Positions 1 to 12,700 of a DNA stretch of 64,000 nt are shown here, piece by piece. Both the position numbers and the translations under genes were made by a program. Every line of letters begins with the position of its first letter. Position 1 is the stretch's first letter. The notes under the pieces are model-generated. The model had not been told where the DNA came from, ran no database searches, and worked only from the letters and a program-made list of their open reading frames with translations. This DNA is from Amycolatopsis nigrescens CSC17Ta-90 (lineage in GTDB: Bacteria > Actinomycetota > Actinomycetes > Mycobacteriales > Pseudonocardiaceae), in NCBI RefSeq assembly GCF_000384315.1, contig NZ_ARVW01000001.1, positions 8,973,001 to 9,037,000 on the forward strand, given 5' to 3'.

Positions 1-1
1 G

Positions 2-4405
<4,404 letters not shown>

Positions 4406-4408
4406 AGG

Positions 4409-6229
4409 TCAGCCGGGGACCATTTCGGCGAGCTGGTCGAAGCCCGCGGTGAGCAGGACCCGTTCGACCACGCTGTCCTTGGGCGCGGTCACCGCCAGCC
4501 GTTCGCCGGTGGTCTGCGCCGACGAAGCCAGCTCGAACAGGATGCGCACCCCGAAACTGTCCAGGTACTCCAGGTCCGCCAGGTCGAGCCAGAGCGCCAG
4601 CGAACCACCCCGGCTCACCCGCTGGAGCTCGCGGCTGACCGACTCGGCGTTGACCGCGTCCAGCTCGCCGGACAGCCGCACCCGCAACGGCGTCCCGCCC
4701 GCCATCACCTCGACCGCGATGTGGTCGGTGCCGACCCAGCTGCTCTCCACCGCGCGGTGCTCACCGTCGCCGTTGGAAAGCCGGTACAGCATCCGAACCG
4801 TCGTGCCCGCCGCGCTCCGAATCAGCCGCATCTCCCCCACCGAGGCCCTGATCAGCTGCAGGCCGCGGCCGCGGTGCACGTTCTCGGCCGGGTCGATGTT
4901 CCGCCACCGGCCGGTGTCCGACACGTCCACCCGGATCATCCCGTCACCGCGGCGCTCGGCGGTGACCACCACCCGGCCCTGGTCCCGGCCGACATAGGCA
5001 TGCTCCACCGAGTTGCCCACCGCCTCGCCCACGGCCAGTTGCAGCGCGGTGGCGTCCTCCTGGCTCATCCCGGCCCCGGTCATCCACTCGTCCAGTGCCT
5101 TCCGGACCACGGCCAGCTCGGCCGGTTCGGCCGGCAGGTCGAGCCGGAACGGCACGGTAGCGGTCTTCCCGGCGCGCACCACCAGCACCACCGCATCGTC
5201 GCGGGCGGACCGCGGCGCCGGCAGCATCGCGCCCAGAATCCGGTCGCACAGGTCGGCGCAGGACAGCCGCTGGTCGCGGGCTTCGTCCGCCGCGGTGAGC
5301 AGCACCGGGTCCGCCGACCGGGACGTCCGGCCGTGCTCGCCGAGCATTCCGTCGGTGTAGAGCACCAGTGCGTCACCGGTGGCCAGTGGCACGCTGTGCG
5401 GAGTCGCCCTGGCGGCCGGAACGGCCAGCGGCATGCCGCGGGGGCCGGCCAGCAGTTTGGCGCCGCCTTCACCGGCGACCAGGATCGGCAGCGGATGCCC
5501 GGCGCTCGCGAACCGCAACTCCTGCGCGACCGGGTCCAGCACGACCACGGTCACCGTGCTGCCACCGGCCTCGGGCACCCGCTCGGCCAGCAGGTCGAGC
5601 CGCCGGAGCACCGCGTCCACGTCATCGCCCGAGAGCAGCGCGGACATCAGCACACCGCGCAGCATCGCGATCGCCGACGGCGCGCCGGCGCCGACGAGGT
5701 CGCCGACCGCGACCGCCAGCCGCCCGTCCGGCAGCCCGACCGCCTCGAACCAGTCCCCGCCCGCGCGTTCCCGGTCCGCCGCGGCGACGTAACGGGCGGC
5801 CAGGTCGTAACCGGGAACGGCGGCCAGCGCGGCCAGCGCAGGTACCGCCGCCGCACCGCCGGTACTCGGCTGGTCCACTTCGAATGCCTGCAGGAGGCAG
5901 CCTTCAACGGCACCGTCCGCCTCCCGCGGCGCCGCGACAAGGGTGACATTCCGTTCCTCGACCGGATCGCCGTCGCCGCGCCAGCGGTGTCTGCCGACGA
6001 CTGGGCGGCCGGTTCGCAGCACGTCGTCGCACAAGTCCGCGGCCGCGCTGTTGGCCGGAGCCAGCACCGCGCGCAGCGGCGAACCGGTCTGCAGCTCCGC
6101 CTCCGCGGCCCGGTTCGCCGCCACGACCCGGTGCTCGGGGCCCGCCAGCACCCAGATCATCGCGGCGACCCCGTCCAGGACGGTGATGTCGGGCGAATCT
6201 CCGACGCGCTGGTCGTCCATGATGTCCAT
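4409..6229 (-). CDS. SpoIIE-type PP2C phosphatase fused to RsbW-like kinase and STAS domains
   Basis: A 606-aa cytoplasmic partner-switching regulator. N-terminal PAS-like segment (about 15-115), SpoIIE/PP2C phosphatase (about 135-350, with GGDWFEAV, VGDLVGAGAPSA, YTDGMLGEHG and DDAVVLVV), a GHKL ATPase like anti-sigma kinases (about 370-500, with AVGEAVGNSVEHAY, VDVSDTG and GRGLQLI), and a C-terminal STAS domain (about 510-606) whose DLEYLDSFGVRIL keeps the phosphorylatable Ser. In such systems the kinase binds a sigma factor or phosphorylates a STAS antagonist and the phosphatase reverses this; here all three parts lie in one chain. The ATG at 6229 has GCAGGA upstream; an in-frame start at 6283 is possible but has no better ribosome site. 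The gene converges on the poly-HAMP kinase, which could feed the same stress pathway (inference). Confidence 0.9.
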   Translation of the reverse strand: MDIMDDQRVGDSPDITVLDGVAAMIWVLAGPEHRVVAANRAAEAELQTGSPLRAVLAPANSAAADLCDDVLRTGRPVVGRHRWRGDGDPVEERNVTLVAAPREADGAVEGCLLQAFEVDQPSTGGAAAVPALAALAAVPGYDLAARYVAAADRERAGGDWFEAVGLPDGRLAVAVGDLVGAGAPSAIAMLRGVLMSALLSGDDVDAVLRRLDLLAERVPEAGGSTVTVVVLDPVAQELRFASAGHPLPILVAGEGGAKLLAGPRGMPLAVPAARATPHSVPLATGDALVLYTDGMLGEHGRTSRSADPVLLTAADEARDQRLSCADLCDRILGAMLPAPRSARDDAVVLVVRAGKTATVPFRLDLPAEPAELAVVRKALDEWMTGAGMSQEDATALQLAVGEAVGNSVEHAYVGRDQGRVVVTAERRGDGMIRVDVSDTGRWRNIDPAENVHRGRGLQLIRASVGEMRLIRSAAGTTVRMLYRLSNGDGEHRAVESSWVGTDHIAVEVMAGGTPLRVRLSGELDAVNAESVSRELQRVSRGGSLALWLDLADLEYLDSFGVRILFELASSAQTTGERLAVTAPKDSVVERVLLTAGFDQLAEMVPG

Positions 6230-6358
6230 CCCAGTCCTGCGATCACGCGGATCGTGCCGGACGGCACCCCGAGATTTTGCCACCTTCTCGCCCGCCGGAC
6301 CCGCGGAATGGCGGTTCGATTTCCGGAAAGCCCGAAAAGCCCGGGAATCCTGGGAAGC

Positions 6359-6712
6359 TCAAGCCCCGGCCAGTGGTCCCTCCAGCCATTCGGTGATCAT
6401 CCGCTCTGCGGCGTGGATGCAGACCAGTTCCAGACGCTCGTCGCCGATGTTGCGGAAGGCGTGCGGGGTGTTCGCCTCGACCACCACGACATCACCGGGC
6501 CCCGCCTCCGACACCTCGTCGTCGGCGGTGAAGGCACCCCGGCCGGACCGGACGATCCAAGTCTCCGGGTAGGGATGCCGGTGCAGCGCGGGGCCTTCCC
6601 CCGGCTCGGCGTCCACCAGGAAGAACGAGACTCCGGCGTGGTAGCGCTCGCCCTCGAACTGCGCGTTCCGCGGCCCGGCAGGTGGGTGGACTTCGCGGAT
6701 CAGATGGTGCAT
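6359..6712 (-). CDS. Small cupin-domain protein
   Basis: A 117-aa single-domain cupin. The barrel motifs are visible: ALHRHPYPETWIVRSGRGAF (first cupin motif with His and Glu metal ligands) and PGDVVVVEANTPHAFRN (second motif with the last His). Such proteins bind a metal and act as small isomerases, dioxygenases or sensors; the substrate cannot be told. The start is the ATG at 6712, five bases after AGGAG; the GTG directly before it lies too close. It is divergent from a TetR gene, with a twin palindrome between them, so it is probably a TetR target. Confidence 0.8.
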   Translation of the reverse strand: MHHLIREVHPPAGPRNAQFEGERYHAGVSFFLVDAEPGEGPALHRHPYPETWIVRSGRGAFTADDEVSEAGPGDVVVVEANTPHAFRNIGDERLELVCIHAAERMITEWLEGPLAGA

Positions 6713-6779
6713 CACGACTCCTGTCTGCTGGATCTACGCAGGCTAGTCTCCGCCGGGACGGCCCGACCTGACATAAAAT

Positions 6780-6811
6780 TGCGCTTCACGCATCAGTTTG
6801 CGCGCCACGCA
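6780..6811. promoter_or_regulatory. Twin palindromic operator candidate between cupin and TetR genes
   Basis: Two copies of TGCG-N5-CGCA, TGCGCTTCACGCA at 6780-6792 and TGCGCGCCACGCA at 6799-6811, lie 19 bp apart, about two helical turns, each inside a TTGCGCnnCACGCA direct repeat. They sit between the divergent cupin and TetR starts, which is the usual place for an autoregulatory TetR site. Binding is inferred. Confidence 0.6.
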
Positions 6812-6856
6812 CTTTTTCCGTACCTTGGCGCCGTGAGCGGTTCACTGGGGGCGGGC

Positions 6857-7465
6857 ATGAGCCTGCGCGAACGCAAGAAAGTCGCCGCGAGGGAGGCACT
6901 GAGCTGGGCCGCGCTGCGCCTGGCCACCGAACGAGGATTGGAACACGTGCGGGTGGAGGACATCGCCACCGAGGCCGGGGTCTCCGCGCGGACGTTCAAC
7001 AACTACTTCTCCAGCAAAGAAGAGGCGATCTGCGCCATCGGCGTGGACCGGCAACTGCGGATCCGGGATGCGATTCTGGCCAGGCCGGCGGAGGAGCCGC
7101 TGTGGGAGGCGGTGACCAATGCCGTACTCGAACAATATTCGGGTCCGGGGGAACCCGATCGCGAGCATCTCGCCAGGGTCCGGCTGGTGATGACCAGTCC
7201 CGCACTGCGCGGCGAGTACCTCAAGACCCACGTGGCAGTGGAAACCGCGCTGGCACAAGGGATCGCGGAACGGATCGGGGCCGATGCCGGCCGCGACCTC
7301 TACCCGCGGCTGATGGCCGCGGTGGTCGGCGGCGCGGTCCGGGTGGCCATCGGCCATTGGATGTGCGCGGGCCGGGCGGAACCGTTCCTGCCGACCCTTG
7401 CGGACGCGCTTAATCAAGTCGCGGCCGGTATGCCCGATTTATCATCCGATAGCCGGAAACCCTGA
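6857..7465 (+). CDS. TetR-family transcriptional regulator
   Basis: A 202-aa repressor-type protein. The N-terminal HTH (about 8-55) includes VRVEDIATEAGVSARTFNNY followed by FSSKEEAI, the TetR signature. The C-terminal ligand and dimer domain is not assignable. ATG 6857 follows a GGGGGCGGG ribosome site; an in-frame GTG at 6833 would add eight residues. A much longer open frame upstream in the same phase is only the antisense shadow of the phosphatase gene. Neighbours are the divergent cupin, with palindromes between, and the downstream ABC exporter 96 bp away, either of which could be its target. Confidence 0.87.
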   Translation: MSLRERKKVAAREALSWAALRLATERGLEHVRVEDIATEAGVSARTFNNYFSSKEEAICAIGVDRQLRIRDAILARPAEEPLWEAVTNAVLEQYSGPGEPDREHLARVRLVMTSPALRGEYLKTHVAVETALAQGIAERIGADAGRDLYPRLMAAVVGGAVRVAIGHWMCAGRAEPFLPTLADALNQVAAGMPDLSSDSRKP

Positions 7466-7489
7466 CGAACAAATCGATGTCGTCCACCC

Positions 7490-7514
7490 CGAGAACCCGG
7501 TAGTTTCGTTCTCG
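7490..7514. promoter_or_regulatory. Inverted repeat upstream of the ABC exporter
   Basis: CGAGAAC at 7490-7496 and GTTCTCG at 7508-7514 form perfect 7-bp arms separated by 11 bp, ending 47 bp before the exporter start. It looks like an operator for a dimeric regulator, possibly the TetR protein just upstream, though it could also be a weak terminator of that gene. Confidence 0.45.
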
Positions 7515-7561
7515 ATCAAGACGCGGCAATTCACCACCACATTCCCGGAAAGAGTTTCAGT

Positions 7562-9295
7562 GTGCTGATCAAACTTCTCCGCACCTACCTGCGGCCGTAC
7601 CAGCAGTCACTGGTGCTGGTCGTGGCGTTGCAGCTGGTGCAGACACTGGCCGCGCTCTATCTGCCGACGCTGAACGCGGACATCATCGACAACGGCGTTG
7701 TCAACGGCGACACCGGCTACATCCTGCGGGTGGGCGCCGTCATGCTGGCGGTGACGCTGGTCCAGATCGGCTGTTCGATCGGCGCGGTCTTTTTCGGCGC
7801 GCGCACCGCGATGGCCGTCGGCCGCGATCTGCGGTCCACCATCTTCCACCGGGTGCAGGACTTCTCCGCCAGGGAGGTCGGCCATTTCGGCACGCCTTCG
7901 CTGATCACCCGGACCACCAACGACGTCCAGCAGGTCCAGATGCTGGCGCTGATGACGTTCACCATGATGGTGTCCGCGCCCATCATGTGCGTCGGCGGCA
8001 TCCTGATGGCGCTGAACCAGGACGTGCCGCTGTCCTCGCTGCTGCTGGTGATCGTGCCGGTGCTTGGCATCGCGCTGACCCTGATCATCTCCAGGATGCG
8101 CCCGCAGTTCCGGCTGATGCAGGAGCGCATCGACACGATCAACCGGATCTTGCGCGAGCAGATCACCGGCATCAGGGTCATCCGCGCCTTCGTCCGCGAC
8201 CGGCAGGAGCGCGCGCGGTTCACCAAGGCCAACACCGAACTGCTGGACGTGTCGCTGCGCGTCGGCAGGCTGATGGCGCTGATGTTTCCGGTGGTGATGC
8301 TGGTGATGAACGCCTCCAGCGTCGCGGTGCTGTGGTTCGGCGGGCAGCGGATCGACAGCGGGGCCATGCAGGTCGGCGCGCTGACCGCGTTCCTGAGCTA
8401 CCTGCTGCAGATCCTGATGGCGGTCATGATGGCCACCTTCATGTTCATGATGGTGCCAAGGGCCGAGGTCTGCGCCGAGCGGATCTCCGAGGTGCTGGAC
8501 ACCGAGTCCAGCGTGGTGCTGCCGGCGAACCCGGTGCACGTCACCAACGTGAACGGGCACCTGGACCTGCGCGACGTCGAATTCCGCTACCCCGGCGCCG
8601 AACAGCCCGTGCTGCGCGGAGTGAACCTGCTGGCAAGGCCGGGTGAGACCACCGCGGTGATCGGCAGTACCGGCAGTGGCAAGACGACCCTGCTCAACCT
8701 CATCCCGCGGTTGTTCGACGCCACCGGCGGCGCGGTGCTGGTGGACGACGTGGATGTGCGCGAACTCGACGCCACCATCCTTTCCGACGCGGTCGGGCTG
8801 GTTCCGCAGCGGCCGTACCTGTTCACCGGCACCGTGGCCAGCAACCTGCGCTACGGCAACCCGGACGCGACCGACGAGGACCTGTGGCGGGCACTGGAAA
8901 CCGCGCAGGCACGCGAGTTCGTGGAGAGGATGGAGGACGGGCTGAACACCAGGATCGCCCAAGGCGGCACCAACGTCTCGGGCGGGCAGCGACAGCGCCT
9001 CGCCATCGCCAGGATGCTGGTGCACCGCCCCGAGATCTACCTGTTCGACGACTCGTTCTCGGCACTGGACTACGCCACCGACGCCGCCCTGCGGGCCGCG
9101 CTGGCCAGGGAGACCGCCGAGTCGACCGTGGTCATCGTCGCCCAGCGGGTCAGCACCATCCGGCACGCCGACCGCATCGTGGTGCTCGACGAGGGCCGCG
9201 TGGTCGGCACCGGCACGCACACCGAGCTGATGGACACCAACGAGACCTATCGGGAAATCGTGCTCTCCCAGCTGAGCGCACAGGAGGCAGCGTGA
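7562..9295 (+). CDS. ABC exporter half-transporter, degenerate-site subunit
   Basis: A 577-aa type IV ABC exporter half: six-helix membrane domain (about 15-310) then a nucleotide-binding domain with Walker A GSTGSGKTT, a canonical signature NVSGGQRQRL and Walker B IYLFDDSFSALD. An Asp replaces the catalytic Glu after Walker B, as in the non-hydrolysing half of heterodimeric exporters. The start is GTG 7562, preceded by GGAAAGAG. It overlaps the next half-transporter by GTGA, so the two are coupled and almost certainly form one pump. The substrate is unknown; lipids, drugs or a peptide are the family options. A possible operator lies upstream. Confidence 0.92.
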   Translation: MLIKLLRTYLRPYQQSLVLVVALQLVQTLAALYLPTLNADIIDNGVVNGDTGYILRVGAVMLAVTLVQIGCSIGAVFFGARTAMAVGRDLRSTIFHRVQDFSAREVGHFGTPSLITRTTNDVQQVQMLALMTFTMMVSAPIMCVGGILMALNQDVPLSSLLLVIVPVLGIALTLIISRMRPQFRLMQERIDTINRILREQITGIRVIRAFVRDRQERARFTKANTELLDVSLRVGRLMALMFPVVMLVMNASSVAVLWFGGQRIDSGAMQVGALTAFLSYLLQILMAVMMATFMFMMVPRAEVCAERISEVLDTESSVVLPANPVHVTNVNGHLDLRDVEFRYPGAEQPVLRGVNLLARPGETTAVIGSTGSGKTTLLNLIPRLFDATGGAVLVDDVDVRELDATILSDAVGLVPQRPYLFTGTVASNLRYGNPDATDEDLWRALETAQAREFVERMEDGLNTRIAQGGTNVSGGQRQRLAIARMLVHRPEIYLFDDSFSALDYATDAALRAALARETAESTVVIVAQRVSTIRHADRIVVLDEGRVVGTGTHTELMDTNETYREIVLSQLSAQEAA

Positions 9296-11289
9296 GTACC
9301 ACCGCACAGAACACCACCGTGGGCGAGCGGGCGGTGCCGGCGCGGGCACCAGGGCCGGGGCCCGGCGCTGGGCGGGGACCCGCCGCCTTCATGAGCGGGA
9401 TGCCGTCGGAAAAGGCACTGGACTTCCGCGGCTCCGGCCAGCGGCTGATGCGGCTGCTCCGGCCGCAGCGGGTGGCCATCATCGCGTCCGTGCTGCTCGG
9501 CGTCGGCGGGGTGGCGCTGACCGTGCTCGGCCCGAAGATCCTTGGCAACGCCACCGACCTGATCTTCACCGGGGTGATCAGCCAGCAGCTGCCCGAAGGG
9601 GTGGCCAAGGCCGACGTGATCGCGAACCTGCGCGCGCAGGGCAACAACAACCAGGCCGACATGTTCGCCTCGATGGACCTGGTGCCGGGGCAGGGCATCG
9701 ACTTCGGGCGGGTCGGCCAGGTGCTGCTGGTGGTGCTGGCGCTCTACCTCGCCGCGTCGCTGTTCAGCTTCCTGCAGGCCAGGCTGACCACGAACGTGGT
9801 GCAGCGGGCGGTGTTCGACCTCCGCGAGCAGGTGGAGGCGAAGTTCGCCCGGCTGCCGCTGAGCTACTTCGACCGCCAGCCGCGCGGTGAGGTGCTGAGC
9901 CGGGTCACCAACGACATCGACAACCTCGCGCAGTCGCTGCAGCAGACGCTGAGCCAGATCCTCACGTCACTGCTCACCATCGTCGGCGTGCTGGCCATGA
10001 TGTTCGTGATCTCACCGCTGCTCGCGCTGGTCGCACTGGTCACCGTGCCGGTGTCGGTGTTCGTCGCGGCCAAGATCGGCAAACGCGCGCAGCCGCAGTT
10101 CATCAAGCAGTGGCGGACCACCGGCGGGCTCAACGCGCACATCGAGGAGATGTACACCGGGCATTCGCTGGTGAAGGTCTTCGGCCGCCGCAAGGAGGCC
10201 GAGAAGGTCTTCAAGGAGCAGAACGACACCCTGTTCGCGGCCAGCTTCCGGGCGCAGTTCATCTCCGGCATGATCCAGCCGGCGATGATGTTCATCGGCA
10301 ACGTGAACTACGTGCTGGTGGCGGTCGTCGGCGCGCTGCGGGTGGCGTCGGGCTCGCTGTCCCTCGGTGACGTGCAGGCGTTCGTCCAGTACTCCCGGCA
10401 GTTCACCCAGCCGATCACCCAGGTGGCCAGCATGGCCAACCTGCTGCAGTCCGGGGTCGCATCGGCCGAGCGGGTGTTCGCGCTGCTCGACGCGGACGAG
10501 CAGGAACCGGACCCGGCCGACCCGGCCAACCCGGACCCGGTCCGCGGCCGGGTGGAGTTCCGGGAGGTCTCGTTCCGCTACCTGCCCGACACCCCGCTGA
10601 TCGAGAACCTCTCGCTGACCGTGCAGCCAGGCCAGACGGTGGCCATCGTCGGCCCGACCGGGGCCGGCAAGACCACACTGGTCAACCTGCTGATGCGGTT
10701 CTACGAGATCGACGGCGGCCGGATCACCCTGGACGGGGTGGACGTGGCGACGATGACCCGCGAGGACCTTCGCGAGAAGACCGGCATGGTGCTGCAGGAC
10801 GCCTGGCTGTTCGGCGGCACGATCGCGGAGAACATCGCCTACGGCGCCGACGACGTCTCCCGGGAGAAGATCGTCGAAGCCGCGAAGGCCATGCACGTGG
10901 ACCGCTTCGTGCGCACCCTGCCCGACGGCTACGACACGATCCTCGACGACGAGGGCGACAGCGTCAGCACCGGGGAGAAGCAGCTGATCACCGTGGCCAG
11001 GGCGTTCCTGGCCGAGCCGGCGATCCTGATCCTGGACGAGGCGACCAGCTCGGTGGACACCAGGACCGAGGTGCTGATCCAGCGTGCGATGAACTCGCTG
11101 CGGGAGGGCCGGACCAGCTTCGTCATCGCGCACCGGCTGTCCACCATCCGCGACGCCGACCTGATCCTGGTGATGGAGTCCGGCCGGATCGTGGAGCAGG
11201 GCACGCACAGCGAGCTGCTGGACGCCGGTGGCGCCTATGCGCGGCTGTACGCGGCGCAGTTCGCCGAGGCCGCCGTCGAGGTGGACTAG
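9292..11289 (+). CDS. ABC exporter half-transporter, catalytic-site subunit
   Basis: A 665-aa partner of the preceding gene. It has a Gly/Pro-rich N-terminal extension (about 1-45), a membrane domain with an extra loop after the first helix (about 85-135) and an NBD with Walker A GPTGAGKTT, Walker B ILILDEATSSVD with the catalytic Glu, but a degenerate signature DSVSTGEKQL. Paired with the first subunit, one composite ATP site has a good Walker B and a good partner signature, while the other is degenerate at both, the classic asymmetric heterodimer. GTG 9292 follows AGGAGG and overlaps the upstream stop by 4 nt. A 46-bp palindrome follows the stop. Confidence 0.92.
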   Translation: MSTTAQNTTVGERAVPARAPGPGPGAGRGPAAFMSGMPSEKALDFRGSGQRLMRLLRPQRVAIIASVLLGVGGVALTVLGPKILGNATDLIFTGVISQQLPEGVAKADVIANLRAQGNNNQADMFASMDLVPGQGIDFGRVGQVLLVVLALYLAASLFSFLQARLTTNVVQRAVFDLREQVEAKFARLPLSYFDRQPRGEVLSRVTNDIDNLAQSLQQTLSQILTSLLTIVGVLAMMFVISPLLALVALVTVPVSVFVAAKIGKRAQPQFIKQWRTTGGLNAHIEEMYTGHSLVKVFGRRKEAEKVFKEQNDTLFAASFRAQFISGMIQPAMMFIGNVNYVLVAVVGALRVASGSLSLGDVQAFVQYSRQFTQPITQVASMANLLQSGVASAERVFALLDADEQEPDPADPANPDPVRGRVEFREVSFRYLPDTPLIENLSLTVQPGQTVAIVGPTGAGKTTLVNLLMRFYEIDGGRITLDGVDVATMTREDLREKTGMVLQDAWLFGGTIAENIAYGADDVSREKIVEAAKAMHVDRFVRTLPDGYDTILDDEGDSVSTGEKQLITVARAFLAEPAILILDEATSSVDTRTEVLIQRAMNSLREGRTSFVIAHRLSTIRDADLILVMESGRIVEQGTHSELLDAGGAYARLYAAQFAEAAVEVD

Positions 11290-11299
11290 CCCGTCGACG

Positions 11300-11345
11300 C
11301 TCGTGAGTGAAAAGTGTTGTCCCAGCAACACTTTTCACTCACGAG
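11300..11345. repeat. Stop-linked palindrome, copy 1 (family A)
   Basis: Perfect 20-bp arms CTCGTGAGTGAAAAGTGTTG and complement around the loop TCCCAG. It sits between convergent genes and begins one base after the TGA of the minus-strand monooxygenase (11347-11349). Three related copies are in the window. It could act as a two-way terminator or RNA 3'-end stabiliser. Confidence 0.88.
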
Positions 11346-11346
11346 G

Positions 11347-12471
11347 TCAGCCGTCGTAGTCCGCCAGTTCCAGGGCGTTGGCGGCGTGTTGGACCGACTC
11401 CGGGCTCGCCGGCCGTCCCGGGGTGTCGGTCGCGATCCGCTGGTTGAGTTCGACGAAAGTGCGCATCCTGCGCTGGTAGCCGGCGAACGCGCGCTCGTGT
11501 CCGCCGGCCGCCGCCTTCAGCTCCCCGGCCAGCACGTAGGCACCGGCCAGCGCCATCGTGGTGCCCTGGCCGGACAGCGGCGAGCCGGAGTATCCGGCGT
11601 CACCGACCAGCGCGACCCGCCCGCGCGTCCAGTCGTCCATCCGGATCTGGCTCATCGAGTCGAAGTAGAAGTCGGGCGCCTCCGCCATCCACGCCACCAG
11701 CCGGGGCACCTCCCAGCCGTCGCCGGCGAAGACGTCGGCCACCAGTTTCTGCTGCTGGCCGAGGTCGCGGTGGTCGAAGTCGAGGACGGGTGACTCGAAG
11801 CCGAGCATGGCGCGCGCCTCGGCGTTCCGCCTGGCGCTGTAGATCCCGGCCAGTCTTCCCTCCTGCTGGTGGAACACCTGCCAGTGGTCAAGGCCGAGGT
11901 CGTTCGGCACGGTGAACACGGCCAGGTAGGTGCCGAGATGGTGGATGTAGCGGGACTCCGCGCCGAACGCCAGCGCACGCACCCCGGAGTGCAGCCCGTC
12001 CGCGCCGATCACCAGGCCGAAGTCACGCGGCTCGCCGTGCTCGAAGGTCACCCGCACCCCGTCCTCGTGCTCGGTCATCGCGGCGATCGAGTCGCCGAAG
12101 CGATATTCGGTGTCGGCTTCGGTGGCCCGGTACAGGATGCCGGTCAGGTCGTCGCGCATGAGCTCGACGTCCGCGCTGTCGGTGGGGCCGCCGGTGAGCG
12201 TTTCCTCGGTGGTGCTGGACAGTTCGGCACCATTTTCATCCACAAAGGACATTCCGCGCATGGCGGTGCCGGCGGCCCTGACCTCGGCCAGCAGGCCCAT
12301 CCGGTCGGCCACCTCCAGCGCCACACCGCGGACGTCGATCGCCTGGCCGCCGGCCCGGAGGCCGGGTGCCCGCTCCACCACGGTGGGGCGGAAGCCGTAC
12401 CGGCTCAGCCAGTACGCGAGCGCGGGACCGGCGACGCTGGCTCCGGAAATGAGCACGTTCTCGTTCTGCAC
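11347..12471 (-). CDS. FAD-dependent aromatic-type monooxygenase
   Basis: A 374-aa class A flavin monooxygenase. It has an N-terminal dinucleotide fold NVLISGASVAGPALAY, the mid-protein GADGLHSGVR (DG motif) and GDAGYSGSPLSGQGTTMAL, which binds the FAD ribityl chain. Such enzymes use NAD(P)H and O2 to hydroxylate a phenolic or antibiotic substrate; the TetX/RIF-monooxygenase branch is a plausible relative. The start is GTG 12471, five bases after GGGAGG; the longer frame to 12525 lacks such a site. It is divergent from the GNAT gene across a region with twin GCACTAGTGC palindromes. Confidence 0.85.
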   Translation of the reverse strand: MQNENVLISGASVAGPALAYWLSRYGFRPTVVERAPGLRAGGQAIDVRGVALEVADRMGLLAEVRAAGTAMRGMSFVDENGAELSSTTEETLTGGPTDSADVELMRDDLTGILYRATEADTEYRFGDSIAAMTEHEDGVRVTFEHGEPRDFGLVIGADGLHSGVRALAFGAESRYIHHLGTYLAVFTVPNDLGLDHWQVFHQQEGRLAGIYSARRNAEARAMLGFESPVLDFDHRDLGQQQKLVADVFAGDGWEVPRLVAWMAEAPDFYFDSMSQIRMDDWTRGRVALVGDAGYSGSPLSGQGTTMALAGAYVLAGELKAAAGGHERAFAGYQRRMRTFVELNQRIATDTPGRPASPESVQHAANALELADYDG

Positions 12472-12573
12472 GATGTCCTCCCAGTGGTTCGGCGAATACG
12501 CCGTACGAGCTTGTGCGTACACCATACATACACCGCCAACATGGTGCTATCACTGCTGTTTGTGGCTCGAATT

Positions 12574-12627
12574 GCACTAGTGCGCAAAGGTCGATCGAGT
12601 CGGTTGCGGACCCTGGTGCACTAGTGC
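12574..12627. promoter_or_regulatory. Twin GCACTAGTGC palindromes in divergent promoter region
   Basis: The perfect 10-bp palindrome GCACTAGTGC occurs at 12574-12583 and again at 12618-12627, 44 bp apart, in the 229-bp gap between the divergent monooxygenase and acetyltransferase genes. Two exact copies in one promoter region suggest a regulator binding site. No regulator gene is directly adjacent. Confidence 0.55.
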
Positions 12628-12700
12628 TCGACAAAACCCTTTGCCGGTGCGGCGGCACCCCCGCTAGCGTCTCGGCACCGCTTCCCGGAAGGACCCGCCC

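Noticed and set aside
4721..6832. Long plus-strand open frame leading into the TetR gene
   Set aside because: It is antisense to the SpoIIE-type phosphatase and cupin genes; its product is low-complexity Arg/His/Gly-rich. Only the part from 6857 has TetR sequence.
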